64,000 bases of DNA from Pseudoalteromonas piratica (GCF_000788395.1 NZ_CP009888.1:3120001-3184000), one strand, 5' to 3'; counted from the stretch's first letter, positions 36,272-46,318 are shown. The notes: generated from the letters alone by a model not told the origin. Numbers and translations: made by a program.

Positions 36272-37051
36272 TTACTCGTAACCACGAGGTCCTTTATGTT
36301 TAATAATGGCAATATAGCCGTGCCAACTGGCGTAACTTAGCAGTGGCATTATGACAATAAATCCTGTTGCACCAGTAACAAAACCAAGTGCTACCAAAGC
36401 AACAATACAGAACGCCCACACTATCATTGCGCCGACATTTTCTTTAACAGCATTGATTGAAGACACAACAGCAGTCATTAAATCGACCCTACGTTCCATC
36501 ATAATTTGCGGGGTAAATGCCGAAATTGCAAACACACTGCCAAGCATAATGGCACCAATAAATGACCCTAAAGTAAGAAATGCAGATAGCTCCTCTAATG
36601 TCGGGTTGACACTATTTGGATAAAGCGCATGTACTAATGCGGCTAAACGCATCCAAATAATCATTACCACCATTAATAAGATAGCAAACCCCCACTCGCC
36701 TACCGGATTACGAAACATTGATTTTAAACTGTGACTCAATGTGGGCTTATGTTGTTTTTCGAGCTCCCAGGCTATGTCGTATAAGCCAACAGCAAACACA
36801 GGGCCAATTAACGCAAACGCCACTGTGGCTGGCAATATTACTAAGTGGGTACCTGATTGATATACGAAATACAAAATCGCAACCGGGATCAGGCTAAACA
36901 CAACGCCATAAAAAAGGCTTAATAGAGGCGCACTTGCCATATCTTTAAAGCCTAGAGCAAGCCAATGCAGTGGGGCAAAAAGTCCAACTTTATTACATTC
37001 TAAACATCTGGCAAAAGTCGTATGCTTTTCTGCTACTGGAGTTTGAGGCAT
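36272..37051 (-). CDS. DUF2189 integral membrane protein
   Basis: The 259-residue protein has six or so hydrophobic segments. It matches the DUF2189 pattern of a short polar start, the WLALGFKDMASAPLLSLFYGVVF region, GLYDIAWELEKQHKPTL in a loop and a C-terminal LPLLSYASWHGYIAI. Function is unknown; such proteins are sometimes annotated as cytochrome c oxidase-associated, but no oxidase genes are nearby. Its terminator separates it from the GGDEF gene. Confidence 0.78.
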   Translation of the reverse strand: MPQTPVAEKHTTFARCLECNKVGLFAPLHWLALGFKDMASAPLLSLFYGVVFSLIPVAILYFVYQSGTHLVILPATVAFALIGPVFAVGLYDIAWELEKQHKPTLSHSLKSMFRNPVGEWGFAILLMVVMIIWMRLAALVHALYPNSVNPTLEELSAFLTLGSFIGAIMLGSVFAISAFTPQIMMERRVDLMTAVVSSINAVKENVGAMIVWAFCIVALVALGFVTGATGFIVIMPLLSYASWHGYIAIIKHKGPRGYE

Positions 37052-37365
37052 AACTTTCTCCTTATTTGAATCAGTTAGCTGAAACAGAACTTATCGTTTT
37101 AATATACGTAACAAGCTGCCTTTTAGGTTTAGCTTTATTTTTAATCAGTGCTAAACCTAAAAAACAATCTAAAACAGCATTAAACACAACTGAATCATTC
37201 ACTAATAATTCATTTGTATTTTTTATGCGCCATTAATCAGTATAGGGTAGATTTTGTAATTCAACGAAAAAATGCCTGTATTAGTCTCACTCTCTTTGAC
37301 CAAATAAGTTTAAATTAAGTAATCTGTTTATCGACCAGACAAAATAACTTAAAGGCAATGGCATC
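37052..37365. other. Intergenic region between divergent genes
   Basis: These 314 bases separate the DUF2189 gene and the peptidase gene. No coding frame or RNA is evident. The right part holds the likely peptidase promoter listed separately. Confidence 0.4.
37296..37325 (+). promoter_or_regulatory. Likely sigma-70 promoter of the S10 peptidase gene
   Basis: TTGACC (37296-37301) and TAATCT (37320-37325) are separated by 18 bp. A start near 37332 would give a leader of about 34 bases. Confidence 0.45.
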
Positions 37366-38865
37366 ATGAAAAAACTTCTCCAGTTATTTGTTTTTTCTGC
37401 ACTTGTAATCGTAAGCCCAATACAAGCAACAGAAAGAAAAATACCTATAGATGAAAAGCAAACCTCTCATCATCAAGCAAAAATCCTCGGTAAAAAAATT
37501 AAATACAGTGCAACAATTGGCACTCAACCTGTCTGGGATGATGCAGGAAATCCTATTGCTAGCTTACACTTCACTTACTACCAAAAATCAGGGGTAAAAG
37601 ATTACGGTAAGCGTCCATTGCTTATTTCTTTTAATGGTGGACCGGGCTCCGCCTCAGTATGGATGCACTTAGCCTACACTGGCCCAAAAATTCTCAATAT
37701 TGATGACGAAGGTTATCCAGTTCAACCTTACGGGGTTAAAAATAACCCATATTCAGTGCTGGATGTTGCCGATATTGTTTACGTCAACCCAGTTAATACT
37801 GGCTACTCACGTATTCTTGAAAATGACAAAGGCGAGTTACCAAGCAAAGACAAACAAAAAGCGTTATTTTTTGGTGTAAATGCAGATATTAAATACCTTG
37901 CTGAATGGATTAATACCTTCGTCACTCGCAACAATCGCTGGTTATCGCCTAAATTTTTAATTGGTGAAAGCTACGGTACCACACGCGTTTCTGGGCTTGC
38001 TCTTGAGTTACAAAACCGTCAATGGATGTATCTGAATGGTGTAATCTTGGTATCACCAACCGAAATTGGCATCAAACGCGAAGGCCCTGTTGAAGCTGCA
38101 AATCGTATTCCTTATTTTGCAGCAACTGCTTGGTACCACAACAAACTGGATGAGAAATACCAATCAATGCCGTTGACTGCTTTCTTGGCAGAAGTTGAAA
38201 ACTTTACTATCAATAAAGTTATCCCAGCTATCAGTAAAGGCGGCTTTATCGAGGCAAGCGAAAAGCAACAAATAGCCGCAACGATTGCAAACTACACCGC
38301 TTTAAGTGAAACCTTTGTATTACGTAACAATTTGGATATTCCAAATGATGCGTTTTGGAAAGAGCTACTTCGTGAAGACGGTTTTACAGTGGGGCGTTTA
38401 GATTCGCGTTATAAAGGTATTGATAAGCGTGATGCTGGCAGCCGCCCTGATTACTGGGCTGAATTAACCTCATGGCTGCACTCATTCACACCAGCAATCA
38501 ATTACTATTTGCAGCAAGAGCTAGGTTACAAAACCGACCTTAAATACAATATGTTTGGTTCTGTTCACCCATGGGATCGCTCAAACAATAAAACAGGTGA
38601 AAACTTGCGTTTGGCAATGGCACAAAACCCATATTTAAAAGTAATGGTACAGTCAGGCTATTTTGATGGTGCCACTAATTATTTCGATGCCAAATACACC
38701 ATGTGGCAACTTGATCCGAGTGGCAAGATGCGCGAGCGTCTAAGTTTTAAAGGTTATGAAAGTGGTCACATGATGTACCTTCGTCGCGCTGACTTAGAAA
38801 CCTCAAACCAAGATGTGCGTGAGTTTATTTTAAACGCACTGCCAACTGGCTCTGCAAAATACTAA
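37366..38865 (+). CDS. Secreted S10-family serine carboxypeptidase
   Basis: The 499-residue protein has a signal peptide (cleavage near residue 21) and a serine carboxypeptidase fold. The oxyanion-hole motif FNGGPGSAS is at 89-97, Ser202 is in IGESYGTTR, Asp434 in GYFDGATNYFD and His468 in YESGHMMYLR. The catalytic order Ser-Asp-His fits family S10. It would trim C-terminal residues from peptides in the periplasm or outside the cell. It stands alone between a divergent membrane-protein gene and a terminator. Confidence 0.9.
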   Translation: MKKLLQLFVFSALVIVSPIQATERKIPIDEKQTSHHQAKILGKKIKYSATIGTQPVWDDAGNPIASLHFTYYQKSGVKDYGKRPLLISFNGGPGSASVWMHLAYTGPKILNIDDEGYPVQPYGVKNNPYSVLDVADIVYVNPVNTGYSRILENDKGELPSKDKQKALFFGVNADIKYLAEWINTFVTRNNRWLSPKFLIGESYGTTRVSGLALELQNRQWMYLNGVILVSPTEIGIKREGPVEAANRIPYFAATAWYHNKLDEKYQSMPLTAFLAEVENFTINKVIPAISKGGFIEASEKQQIAATIANYTALSETFVLRNNLDIPNDAFWKELLREDGFTVGRLDSRYKGIDKRDAGSRPDYWAELTSWLHSFTPAINYYLQQELGYKTDLKYNMFGSVHPWDRSNNKTGENLRLAMAQNPYLKVMVQSGYFDGATNYFDAKYTMWQLDPSGKMRERLSFKGYESGHMMYLRRADLETSNQDVREFILNALPTGSAKY

Positions 38866-38888
38866 TTATACTCTCAACTCAACCACCC

Positions 38889-38912
38889 AAGCGGCATTTT
38901 ATGCCGCTTTTT
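38889..38912 (+). terminator. Rho-independent terminator of the S10 peptidase gene
   Basis: AAGCGGCAT (38889-38897) and ATGCCGCTT (38901-38909) form a perfect 9-bp stem with loop TTT, followed by more T. Confidence 0.9.
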
Positions 38913-38974
38913 AACTTTGCAAAAAAGCTTTTAACAACTATATACTTAGCAAAACAATAAAATTTGCCTTGTAT

Positions 38975-39508
38975 ATGAGCTACCGCATCCAATTCGCACA
39001 GTTAAATAACGGTGTTACCGCTGAGCAAGCGAAATCTATTTTGACCACAAAGCTTAAGTTATCTGATACTAAAGCAAATCAATTTCTTGCGGGCAAGCAA
39101 ATTTTTAGCCCTATTCCTGAACAAAAAGCCCTTAAACAACAAAAGACTTTCGCAGCATTGGGCATTCAAGTAAAGCTCATTAGCACTGAAAAAGAGATAC
39201 AAACAGAGCGCAGCAGCGATGTCGATGAACGAATATTAGCCGCCCTTGATTACATCACCACATCAATAATTCGCCTTGAAGAAAAAGTCGATGATTTAGC
39301 GCGCTTACAGCAAGTCCAAAGTGGCGAAGCTGACTTAGAACTAGATGTTGAAAATAAAAACAGCTGGGGGGATGACTTAGAGTTCGAAGAAGAACTTGAA
39401 GCTACCAGTAAACCCAAAAATATAAATTGGTTATTCATTACCTTAATTGTAATTCTGCTATCACTGTTAGGTGTAGTCGTCGCATTTCCAAATTTACTGC
39501 CATTTTAA
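38975..39508 (+). CDS. Tail-anchored protein of unknown function
   Basis: I do not recognise this 177-residue protein. Residues 1-70 form a small folded unit (LTTKLKLSDTKANQFLAGKQ, then QKTFAALGIQVKLIS) with a helix-turn-helix-strand look. Residues about 85-115 are predicted coiled coil, and 120-145 are strongly acidic. The last 28 residues are a single TM helix ending in LPF, so the bulk would face the cytoplasm. I start at ATG 38975; the frame extends two codons to a TTG. It precedes fau by 16 bp and is probably cotranscribed with it. Confidence 0.7.
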   Translation: MSYRIQFAQLNNGVTAEQAKSILTTKLKLSDTKANQFLAGKQIFSPIPEQKALKQQKTFAALGIQVKLISTEKEIQTERSSDVDERILAALDYITTSIIRLEEKVDDLARLQQVQSGEADLELDVENKNSWGDDLEFEEELEATSKPKNINWLFITLIVILLSLLGVVVAFPNLLPF

Positions 39509-39524
39509 ATACTAATAAATCACC

Positions 39525-40106
39525 ATGGAACGTCAAAATATTCGCAAGTTGATGCGTTCACGTCGAAATGAGCTTTCAGAAAACGAACAACTGGAAGCCG
39601 CGAAAAAAATTAAAGTGAACATTTTTCAACACTTAAAAAACGCTGATATACGCCGTCTTGGCATTTACTTATCAAATGACAGCGAAATCGATACCTCATT
39701 GATAATTGAGGAATTATGGCATCACAACATCGCTGTTTATTTGCCCATACTACACCCGTTTTGTAGCGGTTACTTACTCTTCCAAAGATATGAGAAAAAT
39801 TCACCCATGACGATAAATCGCTATGGTATCTTGGAACCCAAGTTAAATTGTAGTCAGGTTTGCCCAGTGGAGGACTTAGATGTGCTTTGTACACCACTTG
39901 TTGCATTCGACTTACAAGGTAATCGCCTAGGAATGGGTGGTGGCTTTTATGATCGTACACTTGCTAAATATTATCGCGAGAAACGAAGCAAGCCTGAAAT
40001 TATTGGTCTTGCCCATAATTGCCAACAAGTTGATCTATTACCAATTGAAAGTTGGGATGTACCTCTTAAAACCATCGTAACGCCAAAAAAGTGTTATTTA
40101 TGGTAA
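39525..40106 (+). CDS. fau: 5-formyltetrahydrofolate cyclo-ligase
   Basis: The 193-residue protein has the family's basic N-terminal helix (RKLMRSRRNELSENEQ), the ATP and folate segments and the signature LGMGGGFYDRTL. It converts 5-formyl-THF to 5,10-methenyl-THF using ATP. In E. coli fau (ygfA) also lies near rpiA and serA, with 6S RNA just upstream. Here only 16 bases separate it from the preceding gene, so 6S RNA is not in that place. The gene order fau-rpiA-serA is kept. Confidence 0.92.
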   Translation: MERQNIRKLMRSRRNELSENEQLEAAKKIKVNIFQHLKNADIRRLGIYLSNDSEIDTSLIIEELWHHNIAVYLPILHPFCSGYLLFQRYEKNSPMTINRYGILEPKLNCSQVCPVEDLDVLCTPLVAFDLQGNRLGMGGGFYDRTLAKYYREKRSKPEIIGLAHNCQQVDLLPIESWDVPLKTIVTPKKCYLW

Positions 40107-40171
40107 GCATGTAACAGCCAACTAGGTATAATACAAAACTCTATTTCCGTTCAAAAATTAGGCCTTTACCT

Positions 40172-40828
40172 ATGACTCAAGATGAAATGAAAAAAGCAGC
40201 TGCATGGGCTGCACTCGAATACGTTGAAAAAGACAGCATTGTTGGTGTTGGAACAGGTTCAACGGTAAACCATTTTATTGATGCACTTGCGACGATGAAA
40301 GATGACATCCGCGGTGCCGTTTCGAGTTCTGAAGCCTCAACAGAAAAGCTAAAAGCGCTTGGTATTGAGATTTTCGAACTCAACAACGTTGATAGCTTAA
40401 GTGTGTATGTTGATGGCGCAGATGAAATCAACAAGCTTAATGAAATGATCAAAGGTGGTGGTGCAGCGCTGACTCGTGAAAAAATCGTGGCAGCAGTCGC
40501 TAAACAATTTGTTTGTATTGTTGATGAGACAAAGCTTGTCGATGTTCTTGGCAACTTCCCATTACCAGTTGAAGTGATTCCAATGGCGCGCAGTTATGTG
40601 GCTCGCGAATTAGTAGAACTTGGTGGTGACCCAGTTTACCGTGAGGGAGTTGTAACGGATAACGGCAACGTCATTTTAGATGTGCACAATATGCATATCG
40701 ACAATGCAAAACAGCTTGAAGAAAAAATAAATCAAATTGTTGGTGTAGTAACCAACGGTTTATTTGCCCATCGCGGCGCAAACACAGTGATTGTAGGCAC
40801 TCCACAAGGTCCTAAAACACTGAAGTAA
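40172..40828 (+). CDS. rpiA: Ribose-5-phosphate isomerase A
   Basis: The 218-residue enzyme interconverts ribose 5-phosphate and ribulose 5-phosphate. It has the phosphate loop [12 protein letters not shown] (25-36), DGADEIN (81-87) and [11 protein letters not shown] (94-104) with catalytic Glu103. The length equals the E. coli enzyme. It precedes serA by 14 bp and is probably cotranscribed. Confidence 0.96.
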   Translation: MTQDEMKKAAAWAALEYVEKDSIVGVGTGSTVNHFIDALATMKDDIRGAVSSSEASTEKLKALGIEIFELNNVDSLSVYVDGADEINKLNEMIKGGGAALTREKIVAAVAKQFVCIVDETKLVDVLGNFPLPVEVIPMARSYVARELVELGGDPVYREGVVTDNGNVILDVHNMHIDNAKQLEEKINQIVGVVTNGLFAHRGANTVIVGTPQGPKTLK

Positions 40829-40842
40829 ATTTAGGAAAGGTT

Positions 40843-42072
40843 ATGAGCAAGGTATCGTTAGCAAAAGACAAAATTAAAATTTTACTGCTTGAAGGCGTGC
40901 ATCAAAGTGCCGTTGAAACACTTAAGCGTAATGGTTACACCAACATTGATTATGTTAAAACGTCCTTGCCTGAACCAGAACTCATTGAGCGTTTGCGCGA
41001 TGCCCACTTTGTTGGCATTCGCTCTCGCACACACCTTACAGAAGCCGTACTTGAACAAGCGGATAAGCTTGTAGCCATCGGCTGCTTTTGTATTGGTACA
41101 AACCAGGTTTCACTTGATGCGGCACAAAAATTTGGTATTCCAGTATTTAACGCACCATTTTCAAACACACGTTCAGTAGCAGAGCTAGTACTAGGTGAAA
41201 TCCTATTGCTATTACGCGGTATTCCTGAGAAGAACGCCAAAGCGCACCGTGGTGAGTGGCAAAAATCAGCAGCGGGCTCATTTGAAGCGCGTGGTAAAAC
41301 ACTTGGTATCATCGGTTATGGCCATATAGGTACGCAGCTGAGCATTATGGCCGAAAATATCGGTATGAAAGTCCAGTTCTTTGATATTGAAGATAAACTT
41401 GTACTTGGTAATGCAACACAAGTTGCCAACCTAACCCAGCTATTACAAACCTCTGATGTAATCAGTCTGCATGTGCCTGAAACGGCACAAACCAAAAATC
41501 TAATTGGCGCAGCCGAATTAGAAATCATGAAACAAGGTGCCATTTTAATCAATGCATCGCGCGGTACAGTTGTGGATATCGACGCGCTAGCAAGTAGCTT
41601 ACAAGAAAAGAAAATTTCAGGTGCTGCTATTGATGTTTTCCCTGTTGAACCAAAAGGCAATAACGAAGAATTTGTATCGCCACTGCGTGAATTCGATAAT
41701 GTAATTTTAACGCCTCACATTGGTGGCTCAACTCAAGAAGCACAAGAAAATATTGGGGTAGAAGTTGCCGGAAAACTCGCTAAATATTCAGATAACGGTT
41801 CGACTGTTTCTGCAGTCAACTTCCCAGAAGTATCGCTACCTGAACTAGCTAAACGCAGCCGCTTATTGCACATTCACCACAACCGTCCGGGTGTGCTTAC
41901 GCAAATTAACCAAGCATTTACTCAGCATGGTATTAATATCGCGGCGCAATACTTACAAACCAATGAAAATATCGGTTATGTAGTAATCGACGTAGAAACA
42001 GATCATTCTGAAGTGGCACTAAAAGAATTACGCGCAATTGATGGCACTATTCGCGCCCGTATTCTTCACTAA
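40843..42072 (+). CDS. serA: D-3-phosphoglycerate dehydrogenase
   Basis: The 409-residue enzyme catalyses the first step of serine synthesis. It has a substrate and NAD domain (GCFCIGTNQV, GIIGYGHIGTQLS nucleotide loop, INASRGTVVD, the catalytic His in LTPHIGGSTQEAQ). A C-terminal ACT domain (about 338-409, HNRPGVLTQINQAF) is the site of serine feedback in E. coli SerA. AAAGG precedes the ATG. It ends the fau-rpiA-serA group at a strong terminator. Confidence 0.96.
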   Translation: MSKVSLAKDKIKILLLEGVHQSAVETLKRNGYTNIDYVKTSLPEPELIERLRDAHFVGIRSRTHLTEAVLEQADKLVAIGCFCIGTNQVSLDAAQKFGIPVFNAPFSNTRSVAELVLGEILLLLRGIPEKNAKAHRGEWQKSAAGSFEARGKTLGIIGYGHIGTQLSIMAENIGMKVQFFDIEDKLVLGNATQVANLTQLLQTSDVISLHVPETAQTKNLIGAAELEIMKQGAILINASRGTVVDIDALASSLQEKKISGAAIDVFPVEPKGNNEEFVSPLREFDNVILTPHIGGSTQEAQENIGVEVAGKLAKYSDNGSTVSAVNFPEVSLPELAKRSRLLHIHHNRPGVLTQINQAFTQHGINIAAQYLQTNENIGYVVIDVETDHSEVALKELRAIDGTIRARILH

Positions 42073-42088
42073 TTTCACGTAAACACAG

Positions 42089-42117
42089 CAAAAAAGCAGC
42101 TAAGAGCTGCTTTTTTT
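42089..42117. terminator. Bidirectional terminator between serA and radA
   Basis: AGCAGC and GCTGCT around loop TAAGA, extended by A and T runs on both sides, lie between the convergent stops of serA and radA. Confidence 0.9.
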
Positions 42118-42144
42118 GTGCCTATTTAGTATCAATGAATGAAT

Positions 42145-43515
42145 TTAAAACAGCGCTTCCAGTGCTTGTGACAATGAACTGACACCAATCACTTCCATGC
42201 CTTCAATGTCCTCTTTTGGTTTATTGGCAATCGGCACAATCGCGCGTTTAAAGCCATGTTTGGCCGCTTCTTTTAAACGTTCTACACCACTTGGTACAGG
42301 GCGAATTTCACCACCTAACCCCACTTCACCGAAAACTACAAGTTCTCGCGCCAATGACGCATTTTTAAAACTTGATACAAGTGCCGTGATCAAAGCTAAA
42401 TCTGCGCTCGTCTCCGTTACTTTTACCCCACCAACCACATTAACAAACACATCCTGATCAGATACTTGTAGGCCACCATGTCGGTGCAACACTGCCAATA
42501 GCATAGCAAGGCGATTTTGCTCTAAGCCAACAGTCACCCGTCTTGGATTACCAAGCTGGGAATAGTCCACCAGCGCTTGCACTTCAACAAGCAGTGGCCG
42601 CGTTCCCTCCCAAATAACCATCACAAGCGAGCCCGGCGTTTGTTCATCTGAACGGTTTAAGAAAATGGCCGATGGGTTACTGACTTCTTTTAAGCCCTGA
42701 CCTGTCATTGCAAATACGCCCAATTCATTCACTGCACCAAAGCGGTTTTTGTTACCGCGCAGTGTTCTAAAGCGACTATCACTACTGCCTTCTAGTAAAA
42801 TAGAACAGTCAATGCAGTGCTCTAACACTTTTGGACCTGCCAAAGTGCCATCTTTAGTTACATGACCAACCATGATAATAGCTACTTGGTTTTGTTTAGC
42901 AAAACGAGTTAAGTAAGCCGCACCTTCTCGCACCTGCGATACACTGCCCGGCGCCGATTGAATATCAGCCATGTGCATTACTTGAATTGAATCAATAACC
43001 ATAATCTGAGGTTTTTCACGCAAAGCTAACTGGCAAATCGTTTCTACATTGGTTTCTGCAAGTGTTTTTAGCTTATCCGTTGGTAGGCCTAAACGCTTTG
43101 CCCGCATTGCAACCTGCTGTAACGATTCTTCACCAGTAACATAAAGGGTATTCATGGTCTGTGCGAGTAAACACATCGTTTGCAATAATAAAGTACTTTT
43201 ACCCGCCCCTGGTGAACCACCAATTAAGATTGCACTGCCTGGCACCACTCCACCACCCAGTACGCGATCAAATTCAGCAAAACCAGTGGTAAAACGCGGT
43301 AGCTGCTCTAAATTAACTTCATCAAGGGTTTGAACCTTTGCTTCAATAGCGCCAGCATAACCAGAAGTTGCAGCAACTCTAGGTGCTTGCTTAATTGAAG
43401 GCACGCGAAACTCAGTGACAGTATTCCATGCTTTACACTCGCCACATTGACCTTGCCATCGCGCGAATTCTGCGCCACACTCACTGCACACAAATGCTGT
43501 TTTATTTTTACCCAT
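42145..43515 (-). CDS. radA: DNA repair protein RadA
   Basis: The 456-residue protein has an N-terminal zinc finger (Cys10, Cys13, Cys24, Cys27), a RecA-like ATPase with Walker A GGSPGAGKS (99-107) and the RadA motif KNRFG (about 253-257). A C-terminal Lon-like domain follows. RadA is a hexameric helicase that drives branch migration during recombination. In E. coli it is cotranscribed with serB; here a plus-strand PilZ gene lies between the two. Confidence 0.95.
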   Translation of the reverse strand: MGKNKTAFVCSECGAEFARWQGQCGECKAWNTVTEFRVPSIKQAPRVAATSGYAGAIEAKVQTLDEVNLEQLPRFTTGFAEFDRVLGGGVVPGSAILIGGSPGAGKSTLLLQTMCLLAQTMNTLYVTGEESLQQVAMRAKRLGLPTDKLKTLAETNVETICQLALREKPQIMVIDSIQVMHMADIQSAPGSVSQVREGAAYLTRFAKQNQVAIIMVGHVTKDGTLAGPKVLEHCIDCSILLEGSSDSRFRTLRGNKNRFGAVNELGVFAMTGQGLKEVSNPSAIFLNRSDEQTPGSLVMVIWEGTRPLLVEVQALVDYSQLGNPRRVTVGLEQNRLAMLLAVLHRHGGLQVSDQDVFVNVVGGVKVTETSADLALITALVSSFKNASLARELVVFGEVGLGGEIRPVPSGVERLKEAAKHGFKRAIVPIANKPKEDIEGMEVIGVSSLSQALEALF

Positions 43516-43721
43516 AAAAACCGACTCTTATAAGTTTGAACGCAATTATCTCTTAGCTCGTACTGAATTAAATAAATTGCTAAGATACTGGTACACTAAT
43601 TGCTTTACTTATTTAATAGCGCTCAACCGCAAAAATGCGGCAAGCTAAAACAAAAATTGCCTGTTATCTTAACCTATTCACACAGGTAGAATAATAAAAA
43701 AATAAGGAACGCTTCTTTTTT

Positions 43722-46250
43722 ATGGCTGAAGATGTATTGATAAAGTATCAATCGCTTATTGAAGAACTTAAGCGCGACTTAGGCCGTCCAAATTTTGATG
43801 CGATTTTTGCCAAGAAGACCAAGACATTAAGCAGCTCAGACCGATTTCTTGTAAAAATGGAGATGAATCGACTACTTCAGCCGATCAACCGTTTTATTGA
43901 TTTACGCGGTCAAGTTACTGGCGAAGTACGTGCTTATACTTATAACGGCAAACAACACTTTATGGATGAAACGGCAATCAATGTATTTGAAGCAGGGATC
44001 CGTCGCTATAAGCGTTACACCCTCGCCGTTTACGAAGCGGTAATGAATACCGAAAACAACCATAAAGTGATGCAACGAAAAGCACAGGAACGTGGCGAGC
44101 TCGCCCCACAACCTGTCGCAACCAAGTCACAAGAAGAAAAGCCCACTATCAATTGGGTATCGTTCGCTTCCTACGAATCGCGTTCAGAAGAACGCATGAA
44201 TTACTCTATTAAAGTTAAGCTGTTTTTAAACTCTGGCAGTGAAGTGGAAGCTTCAACCTCAGATATTTCTGTTAGTGGCTGTAAAGTAAAGTTATATTCT
44301 CGCTACCAACTCGCCAAAGGCGAAAGCCTAAGGATGCGCCTAGTCGGGTTAGAACAAGACTTTGAAATGGGCATTAAAAACGGGCTTGAGTACGAAGTCG
44401 TTGCCGTTGAGAAAATCAATGCAGAACACAACTATGTGCGTATGAAACGCACTTTTAATGACGAAAATAAAACCATTGATGAGTTTTTAAAAAGCTTTAT
44501 TCATGGCAATAAACGTCGTTACAAAGTGAATTTAGATAACACGCTCGATGCAGTAATTGTTAAAGGATATGAGCAGTATTACTTACCTCGCGTGTCATCA
44601 CTTTTTATCTTCTTAAGTGCAAAAGATGCGCGTATTTCACCGTCTTTGGTACTAACCAATGAAAACAACCTGAATGTGGCACGTTATTTTAATGATGAAA
44701 ACCGCAACTCAGTGCTACCTCAAATATTGAATCCATCGCGAGTTAACCAGCTTCAACAATCACCTGGCGATGTAAAGCAGCTAAACCTCTTTTGTTTTAC
44801 GCATAGTAACAACGGTAAGTTATTCTTTTATTCTGCCAGTGAGTTAGAACTCAACAACACGCCTAATTTACGAAATTTGTACTGGGGTTTTGCTAGCCAA
44901 AAGCCAAGCTTCCGTATTTTTAATGTCCAGCTAATGCCCTGTTCAAGCGAAGATAGTTTTATACCTTTATCACTTCCTGATAGTGCAAGTAGTGAAGTAG
45001 CAAAACTTAATAAGCCTCCCTCACCGCGTGTTCAAGGCATTGTAAAAGACGCTAAATATTTATTACTTATTACAGATATAACAAGTATATCTTCGACAGA
45101 ACAGTTTAAGAAAATTAGCTTTGATAAAAGCCATGTTAATCACTTAAAACAATATGGCCATCAGAAACTTCGCAGTTATCCGAGCCTTGAATTTGTCGCT
45201 CTCGATTATATTAATTTGCGCAATGAAACACGCTATTTGTATAAAACACCAATTCAGTTAGAGCAAGAAGAAAAAGGCGAAATAATCGGTCATACATTGG
45301 ATTTTTCAGTCAATGGGTTACAAATTGAATTAGCATCTCCGACTGACTATGAAAAAGGCGACCTATTGCTTGTCGCATTTCCTGAGCTACAAAAACTGTC
45401 AAAGAAATATCAGCTAAACAAACTTCCTTACGAAGTAATGGCTGTTAGTAAAACAAAAACAATTGTTAATTTGCGCAGTTACAAACCGACAGCGGATACT
45501 GATCATCAAGGTACTCGCTTTTTTAATCAGTTAATTGCTAATAACAAATCAAAATTAGTTGCATCAGAAGAATCACCAAAAACCCCAGGGCTTTCTACTG
45601 CCCTGCGTAATATGGTGACCAAAAATGTCTGCCAATTCCCATTTTATTTGCACAAACGCGGGGCGCATATAAAAGTAGGTGCAATTGCTAAAGGAGTGTA
45701 TCCAAATACCTTCCATTTACTATTGAGTCATATCGCAGGTTTGGTTAATCAATTTGATTTTAAACAGCTCATTAAACACGATGCTTTTGAAAGCATGATC
45801 GCAATGCCGCTCAAAGAGATGGCGCGCCATGATGCACCATTACAGTTCGATTTATATATACGACTGCAACCTAAAGAGCGCAATATGGAAAACGCGTTTA
45901 TAAGTGAACTGCTCAATAGTAAAGAAGTAAGTGACCGTAGTAACTTTGTCAAAGCAAGCGTTGCTGAAGACTTATTTTTTGCTTTTAGATTATATATTTC
46001 AAGAACAGGTCGTCCAGATACAGACTACATATCTAAAGAATTAAGCTACATCAGCCAATATGCACAGCATAAAGCAAAAGATTTAGAAGAAGAGTTGTGG
46101 TCGGTTATTGGCGTTGGCGATGCGGTAGACATCACCCAAGAGGTGTTAACGCGCTACGCCATAGCGCCAGAAGTTCAGACAAACCTAACTAAACGCAAAG
46201 CACTTTGGTCTAAAACAGCGCAGTATCAATTAAGTAACTTATTTGAGTAA
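43722..46250 (+). CDS. Large PilZ-domain protein, probable c-di-GMP effector
   Basis: The 842-residue soluble protein contains two recognisable PilZ-like units. The first is at about 150-235 (RSEERMNY, then DISVSGCKVKL at 181). The second is at about 495-590 (RNETRY, an RxxxR motif, then DFSVNGLQIEL near 526). Only the second clearly has the full RxxxR plus D/NxSxxG pattern needed to bind cyclic di-GMP. The regions between and after them match no domain I know. It has no TM helices. AAGGAA lies 12 bases before the ATG. Two diguanylate cyclases are encoded in this window. Confidence 0.82.
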   Translation: MAEDVLIKYQSLIEELKRDLGRPNFDAIFAKKTKTLSSSDRFLVKMEMNRLLQPINRFIDLRGQVTGEVRAYTYNGKQHFMDETAINVFEAGIRRYKRYTLAVYEAVMNTENNHKVMQRKAQERGELAPQPVATKSQEEKPTINWVSFASYESRSEERMNYSIKVKLFLNSGSEVEASTSDISVSGCKVKLYSRYQLAKGESLRMRLVGLEQDFEMGIKNGLEYEVVAVEKINAEHNYVRMKRTFNDENKTIDEFLKSFIHGNKRRYKVNLDNTLDAVIVKGYEQYYLPRVSSLFIFLSAKDARISPSLVLTNENNLNVARYFNDENRNSVLPQILNPSRVNQLQQSPGDVKQLNLFCFTHSNNGKLFFYSASELELNNTPNLRNLYWGFASQKPSFRIFNVQLMPCSSEDSFIPLSLPDSASSEVAKLNKPPSPRVQGIVKDAKYLLLITDITSISSTEQFKKISFDKSHVNHLKQYGHQKLRSYPSLEFVALDYINLRNETRYLYKTPIQLEQEEKGEIIGHTLDFSVNGLQIELASPTDYEKGDLLLVAFPELQKLSKKYQLNKLPYEVMAVSKTKTIVNLRSYKPTADTDHQGTRFFNQLIANNKSKLVASEESPKTPGLSTALRNMVTKNVCQFPFYLHKRGAHIKVGAIAKGVYPNTFHLLLSHIAGLVNQFDFKQLIKHDAFESMIAMPLKEMARHDAPLQFDLYIRLQPKERNMENAFISELLNSKEVSDRSNFVKASVAEDLFFAFRLYISRTGRPDTDYISKELSYISQYAQHKAKDLEEELWSVIGVGDAVDITQEVLTRYAIAPEVQTNLTKRKALWSKTAQYQLSNLFE

Positions 46251-46275
46251 CGTTTGACCTGCCACGTGTAAAACT

Positions 46276-46306
46276 CAGCCTGAATAAATGTTACTCATTC
46301 AGGCTG
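46276..46306. terminator. Hairpin between the PilZ gene and serB
   Basis: CAGCCTGAAT (46276-46285) pairs perfectly with ATTCAGGCTG (46297-46306), loop 11, between convergent stops. The T tracts are short. Confidence 0.6.
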
Positions 46307-46318
46307 TATTCCATTTAA

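Noticed and set aside
39509..39524. 6S RNA gene upstream of fau, as in E. coli
   Set aside because: Only 16 bases separate fau from the preceding gene, too few for 6S RNA; no candidate was seen in the neighbouring gaps.
40177..40554. 125-codon minus-strand frame opposite rpiA
   Set aside because: Serine-rich mirror frame of a highly conserved enzyme gene.
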